64,000 bases of DNA. It comes from Nostoc sp. NIES-4103. GTDB lineage: Bacteria > Cyanobacteriota > Cyanobacteriia > Cyanobacteriales > Nostocaceae. The position numbers and the translations under genes were made by a program. The stretch lies in assembly GCF_002368335.1 (NCBI RefSeq), contig NZ_AP018289.1, positions 1 through 64,000 on the forward strand, in the 5' to 3' direction. This document shows positions 60,130-64,000 of the stretch, one piece after another. The notes below the pieces were generated by a model. The model was not told where the DNA came from. It ran no database searches and saw nothing but the letters and a program-made list of their open reading frames with translations. The stretch's first letter is position 1, and each line of letters opens with the position of its first letter.

Positions 60130-60523
60130 AACCTATTTTCTGTAACTGTCGCAGCCACAACCAACCTAAAATACAACCCAATACATAGTGAGGAAAATCC
60201 CACCAACTAAAGGTAGAACCAAGCAACCACTTACCTATCAATTTAGCCCGTATCTCTTCTAATAGTGGTGGATGCCAAAGTTGCAAAAACTCGATTATAC
60301 AAGTAGTAATCAAAACCCATACAGTAATTAGCTTGACGGCTTTTTGACTTCTGAAAAACCAAAATGCCAACAGACACCAAAATATTTCATAAAATATAGA
60401 CGACCCGTAGTTATTAAACCACTGATGGGCAGGCCCGGAGTAGTACTTAAATAAAAAGCCCATCACTACCACAATCAGCAGAGACAGGATGATTAATATT
60501 GCTTGGTTACGGTTTTGTAGCAT
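60113..60523 (-). CDS. DUF2809 family membrane protein
   Basis: A 136-residue protein with four predicted membrane helices and the DUF2809 pattern (GPAHQWFNNYGSSIFYEIFW, CIIEFLQLWHPP, LGSTFSWWDFPHYVLGCILG). Function is unknown. A hairpin at 60528-60560 lies directly upstream. Confidence 0.85.
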   Translation of the reverse strand: MLQNRNQAILIILSLLIVVVMGFLFKYYSGPAHQWFNNYGSSIFYEIFWCLLAFWFFRSQKAVKLITVWVLITTCIIEFLQLWHPPLLEEIRAKLIGKWLLGSTFSWWDFPHYVLGCILGWLWLRQLQKIGYAKKS

Positions 60524-60527
60524 TTCT

Positions 60528-60560
60528 CAAGGCTAAAGACTAAGCAAGATTTTAGCCTTG
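60528..60560. terminator. Hairpin CAAGGCTAAA/TTTAGCCTTG
   Basis: A 10-bp perfect stem with a 13-base loop, upstream of the DUF2809 gene and about 130 bases after the DUF2231 gene on the same strand. It may end the DUF2993-DUF2231 transcript. Confidence 0.5.
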
Positions 60561-60693
60561 AAAAAGGGAATTGGCACGGGGAATGGGGCATGGGGCAATT
60601 GGGAATTGGGAATTGGACATTAGATATTTCTCCCTTATCTCCCTCATCCTCCTCATCCCCCTCATCTCCCCTGCACCCCTGCACCCCTGCCTA

Positions 60694-61242
60694 CTACGGA
60701 TATCTTCTGCTACCAGCGCCTACCACACCAATTTTGTGGCGATAGGAGAGTTCGGCACCAAACCAGCCAGAAATACTAGTCAGCGTACCAACAATTAGCG
60801 ATAGCAGTAGTCCCCAAGGTAATATGCGTGACTCGGCGTCGCCCAACCGCAAAAGATAGTTAAACAGTGTCAAGACTAGGATAGAAACATTCAAAATCAG
60901 ATGCGCCCAGCCAGCGCTGCGCTTGCGGACTCGTTCAATTTTCAAAAAGTCACTCAAGCCGATCGCAGCTGCTATTAAACCTCCAGCTAATCCCAGTCCG
61001 ATTAACCATAACGAAGCCCTGGCCCAGAAGAAATCACGAGTTAACCAGTAGCCAAAGTCGCTACCTAAAGCTGCGGCTAAAAAGGCTATGGGAAAAATCA
61101 CACTTAAGGGGTGTAAGGGATGTCCAGCGATCGCTACTGTACTGGGTACACCAGGATCACGATACTCTCTGTCGTCACTTTCAATAACTGGTGGGATATT
61201 GGGGAAAGGTGTGGAAGTTGTCTGTGTATCTGTAGTTTCCAT
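60694..61242 (-). CDS. DUF2231 family membrane protein
   Basis: A 182-residue protein with a disordered N-terminus and four membrane helices, with GHPLHPLSVIFPIAFLAAAL and LIAAAIGLSDFLKI typical of DUF2231. The role is unknown; some members are linked to haem or metal. It starts 17 bases after the DUF2993 gene, suggesting an operon. Confidence 0.85.
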   Translation of the reverse strand: METTDTQTTSTPFPNIPPVIESDDREYRDPGVPSTVAIAGHPLHPLSVIFPIAFLAAALGSDFGYWLTRDFFWARASLWLIGLGLAGGLIAAAIGLSDFLKIERVRKRSAGWAHLILNVSILVLTLFNYLLRLGDAESRILPWGLLLSLIVGTLTSISGWFGAELSYRHKIGVVGAGSRRYP

Positions 61243-61259
61243 AATTCACTATCCTATTT

Positions 61260-62000
61260 TTAACTTGAGGGAATTTGCTCAACGTCAGCTTCAGCTTGCA
61301 GCGTTAGTTTACCTGCTTCTACTATTAGTTGCTTAACTCGCAGACTTATTCCTTCTAAATCGAAGTTACTCAAATCTAAAATTTCGCTGGTTTCCTCTAT
61401 CAAAGCTTTTGTCAATTCTGGTGATATTTCTTCTCCTTTGTCATACTCAACATTTTCTAGAGAAACAGTTTGACCGTTAGCACTTACACAGGGTGTTGCT
61501 GAAAAACCGATTTGTTTGATTTCATTACTTTCAGTTAACCGAATCTCAGCATTCAGTGCTACTTTTCCTTCTTCAGGTAGAGAGAAATCTATATGTTGGG
61601 GTGATATTGTCTTTGATTGTCCATTGATATTTATTTTCTGGCTTTGCAGTTTTGAGCGGATATATTCAGAGTTGAAAGCACGATTAATATCAGCTTCAGT
61701 TAATACTACCCGCGCTTTACCAGTAGCAGGTCGAGTAAGTTCAATTTTGCCAAAAACCACACTCAAAGGATTGATAGCAACACTGTTAATTTGCATTTTC
61801 ATTTCCTCCATACGGAGGTCTTTTTGCATCACTAAACCATCGCCCTCAATTGTGACTGAATCTACTTGTCCCTGAACAACTTTCAGCGGGTCTGTTTTGA
61901 CATCTACATCTAAATTTTCTACTTCATATAATTGGCTAGATAAACCTATTTCTACAGCTTTATTCAGTGCTTGCTCTCCTATTCCAGGATTTTCTGCCAT
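61260..62000 (-). CDS. DUF2993 (LmeA-like) family protein
   Basis: A 246-residue protein with the DUF2993 beta-rich fold (VENLDVDVKTDPLKVVQGQV, VLTEADINRAFNSEYIRSKL, LRVKQLIVEAGKLTLQAEAD). Members may bind lipids at membranes. No signal peptide is visible. It is the first gene of a two-gene unit with DUF2231. Confidence 0.85.
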   Translation of the reverse strand: MAENPGIGEQALNKAVEIGLSSQLYEVENLDVDVKTDPLKVVQGQVDSVTIEGDGLVMQKDLRMEEMKMQINSVAINPLSVVFGKIELTRPATGKARVVLTEADINRAFNSEYIRSKLQSQKININGQSKTISPQHIDFSLPEEGKVALNAEIRLTESNEIKQIGFSATPCVSANGQTVSLENVEYDKGEEISPELTKALIEETSEILDLSNFDLEGISLRVKQLIVEAGKLTLQAEADVEQIPSS

Positions 62001-62256
62001 TATTTCCGAATCTCTTGTTTAAGTATCCTTGAGTCAATTTAGAGAAATATAATTAAAATTTTATCTACCTGGCGATGGAGACAATTTTGAAAAGTTATCT
62101 GTCAAAAAGAATAATTGCCAAAATAATGATAAAAATTATCACTTTTCTATCCCTAGTAAGGAAGTAATCGTTCAAAAGAAGGAGGAAAAATTCATAAACT
62201 CTATGTCAACCTGAAATTAGTAAAGATTAAGACCACATTTGAGAGGAGAACTCAAG

Positions 62257-63318
62257 ATGGTATCCACTTTAGATGATACAAAGCGTCAAGCTATTGGTAC
62301 AAAATTGGCAAGTGTTAAATTGCTTCAACAGTTGATCATTGAAATTGAAGAACAATTTTTAAGAGAATCCAACGACAGCGAAATTTCCGATCGCTTGCAA
62401 AAGTTCCTCGAAGATGACAGAAAAAATCTGGGTATTATAGAAACCGTAATTGTTAATTATGGCAACCCCGCCGAACCAAAACAAACAGTTCAAGAAGAAG
62501 CTGACAAGATTCGCCAATTGATGCAGGGTTCTGAATTAACTTTCTTTGAAAAAGTGTCTAAGCACGAATTGCTTAAGCACCAACAAGTAATGAGCGGTTT
62601 GTTAGTTCATAAGGCTGCACAAAAAGTTGGTGCTGATGTACTGGCTGCAATTGGGCCTATTAATACCGTTAACTTTGAGAACCGCGCTCACCAAGAGCAA
62701 CTTAAAGGTCTTCTCGAAATCTTGGGTGTTCGTGAACTCACTGGACAAGAAGCAGATCAAGGTATTTGGGGACGAGTTCAAGATGCGATCGCAGCATTTA
62801 GTGGTGTAGTAGGTAGCGCTGTCACCCAAGGTACTGACAAACAGGATATGAACATCCAAGATGCCATCCGCTTGGATCACCAAAAGGTAAATGTCCTGTT
62901 TACTGAAATAGCCCAAAGCAACGACCCACAAAAGATTCAAGAATACTTTGGTCAACTCTACAAGGATCTGACTGCTCACGCTGAAGCTGAGGAAGAAGTT
63001 CTTTATCCCAGAGTTCGTGCTTTCTATGGTGACAGTGACACCCAAGAACTGTACGACGAACAAGCTCAAATGAAGCAGTTGTTAGCAGAAATCAAGAGAA
63101 TTGACCCCTCTACATCTACATCTCAGTTCAAGGATAGAGTTAAGAATCTAGCAGACATCGTGATGGATCACGTCCGTCAAGAAGAAAGCACATTGTTTGC
63201 TGCTATTCGCAATAACTTAAGCAGTGACCAAAGTGAACAATGGGCTACCGAATTCAAAGCAGCTAAGGCCAAAATCCAACAGAGATTAGCTCAACAAAGC
63301 CAAGGTGCTGCACGGTAA
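62257..63318 (+). CDS. Hemerythrin-like (HHE cation-binding) protein
   Basis: A 353-residue protein with GAGGAG nine bases before the ATG. The N-terminal half is a helical ferritin-like bundle (EIEEQFLRESND, KHELLKHQQVMSGLLVHKAA). The C-terminal half is a hemerythrin HHE domain with RLDHQKVNVLF, HAEAEEEVLYP and DHVRQEESTLF supplying His and Glu ligands for a di-iron centre. Likely roles are oxygen, nitric oxide or iron sensing or stress protection. Confidence 0.88.
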   Translation: MVSTLDDTKRQAIGTKLASVKLLQQLIIEIEEQFLRESNDSEISDRLQKFLEDDRKNLGIIETVIVNYGNPAEPKQTVQEEADKIRQLMQGSELTFFEKVSKHELLKHQQVMSGLLVHKAAQKVGADVLAAIGPINTVNFENRAHQEQLKGLLEILGVRELTGQEADQGIWGRVQDAIAAFSGVVGSAVTQGTDKQDMNIQDAIRLDHQKVNVLFTEIAQSNDPQKIQEYFGQLYKDLTAHAEAEEEVLYPRVRAFYGDSDTQELYDEQAQMKQLLAEIKRIDPSTSTSQFKDRVKNLADIVMDHVRQEESTLFAAIRNNLSSDQSEQWATEFKAAKAKIQQRLAQQSQGAAR

Positions 63319-63364
63319 GTTTAGACCACGAGTGAACATCAAAAATAGCTAAGTTGTTGTGGGG

Positions 63365-63396
63365 GCGATCGCTAAGTTAAAAAATGGGCGATCGCC
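63365..63396. terminator. Hairpin made of two HIP1 octamers
   Basis: GCGATCGC at 63365-63372 and 63388-63395 enclose a 15-base loop between convergent genes, followed by TATTTCAT. This is the third paired-HIP1 hairpin of the window. Confidence 0.5.
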
Positions 63397-63432
63397 TATT
63401 TCATCATCTATAAAACCATTCTCTAGCAAGGT

Positions 63433-63930
63433 CTATTTCGCCTCACCAATAATAGTGAAAGCAGCCCAATCTCTGGGATGAGGGTGTTGTTTCATCGTTA
63501 CCAACATTGCCTGACGCAGTGCAGCAGCTTTATCTGGTTGCTGTTGCCAATTGCGATAAAATTCGGTCATTAACGAGTAGTAATAAAATATAGCAGACTC
63601 CATATAAACTAATAACACCGACTGAGATGCCAATAAATGACGACGGACAATGCGATCGCTATTAACTACCACATCACTAAAACCCTGGCGGTTGAGGGGT
63701 ATTCCCGGTAGTGCAGGAATGTCACCCTCGTCACCTTCGGCAACTTTGCAAAGGGTAATCAAGCGATCGCTATTTTGCATCCTCTGAATCAAATCTGCAT
63801 CCTTGGGGTTGTGGCGATAAATATCTAAGTCAATGACTTGCGGTTGATATACCTCTAACTGCTTAATTGTCTGCGCTAGTATGGTATAATGGTAACTTAA
63901 GTGGTATGGAAAGCTTGTATAATTGTACAA
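63433..63930 (-). pseudogene. Internally deleted CHAT/CHASE2 sensor relic
   Basis: A 165-codon frame fusing two pieces of a large cyanobacterial CHAT-CHASE2 type protein. The first (YQPQVIDLDIYRHNPKDADL, GFSDVVVNSDRIVRRHLLA) is the start of a CHASE2 domain. The second (MTEFYRNWQQQPDKAAALRQ, HPHPRDWAAFTIIGEA) reads like a CHAT-domain C-terminus. In natural proteins these are far apart, so an internal deletion has joined them and the N-terminal part is also missing. Confidence 0.65.
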
Positions 63931-64000
63931 ACTTTGGTAATGCTAACCTCAGTAATGCAAATCTTACAAGCGTTGGTTTTAAATATGTTGAATTTCTCAA
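63906..64000 (+). CDS. Pentapeptide-repeat protein, N-terminal part
   Basis: ATG at 63906 opens MESLYNCTNFGNANLSNANL followed by TSVGFKYVEFL and runs off the window. The A(N)LxN pattern is the start of pentapeptide repeats, which fold into a quadrilateral beta-helix. It overlaps the 5' end of the CHAT/CHASE2 relic on the other strand, supporting the view that the relic is not functional. Confidence 0.5.
   Translation, partial: MESLYNCTNFGNANLSNANLTSVGFKYVEFL

Noticed and set aside
6200..64000. CRISPR arrays
   Set aside because: The tandem repeats present are short perfect units of seven to nine bases without unique spacers of constant length.

Overview
The window comes from a filamentous, heterocyst-type cyanobacterium (Nostocales; Nostoc, Tolypothrix or Calothrix-like). 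The evidence is the frequent HIP1 octamer GCGATCGC, ycf3, a high-light-inducible protein, cyanophycinase, a xisH/xisI pair, a pst cluster and the short tandem repeats (TAATTCG and ACTCAGC heptamers, GGGGACT-type runs) typical of these genomes. The sequence is AT-rich, and tandem repeats sit between many genes.

Region 1 (1-11.7 kb) is accessory and looks like an integrated phage-like or plasmid-like element. A leftward block of phage-structure-like genes (1-2.3 kb) is followed by a tyrosine recombinase and an L,D-transpeptidase-like lysis candidate. Two leftward unknown genes and a divergently read XRE repressor come next. The repressor faces a textbook promoter (TTGACA, 17 bp, CATAAT) overlapped by a palindromic operator. 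That promoter points into a long leader with repeated hairpins and then a rightward operon of small unknown genes (7.1-9.9 kb), two of them zinc ribbons. The operon ends at a dense array of hairpins directly upstream of an IS110-type DEDD recombinase (10.2-11.6 kb). This arrangement invites a bridge-RNA hypothesis.

Region 2 (11.8-23.8 kb) is mixed chromosome: a sensor histidine kinase, a large TPR protein, a translationally coupled three-gene TIGR04255 operon, cphB preceded by a frameshifted gene relic, a secreted GDSL hydrolase, a cydA gene without cydB but behind an atypical SDR, a 34-residue membrane peptide and cysH.

Region 3 (24-36.4 kb) is a conflict/defence-like island. A 1337-residue SF1 helicase with a C-terminal Vsr/MTES_1575-type nuclease is followed by a trypsin-like protease with a duplicated helical N-terminus and a putative effector-associated domain. 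The third gene is split by a complete IS701-family element flanked by a TTAA duplication. sbcD, two Uma2 nucleases, three short hairpin elements and a decayed vMAP-type regulator relic lie beside it.

Region 4 (36.8-64 kb) is mostly housekeeping: a sulfate-binding lipoprotein, pstSCAB, an M50 protease, an FHA/zinc-ribbon protein, pgl, rph, adk, dcd next to a membrane-anchored catalytically altered dcd paralogue, xisH/xisI, thyX carrying an HNH intein, hli, aroA, gatC, ycf3, an SRAP protein, a GST, DUF167/DUF2809/DUF2231/DUF2993 proteins and a hemerythrin-like protein. It ends in a deleted CHAT/CHASE2 relic and the start of a pentapeptide-repeat gene.

The strongest candidates for undescribed biology are the helicase-nuclease/protease/third-gene module, the IS110-type recombinase with its structured upstream RNA and accessory operon, and the inactive-looking membrane-bound Dcd paralogue.
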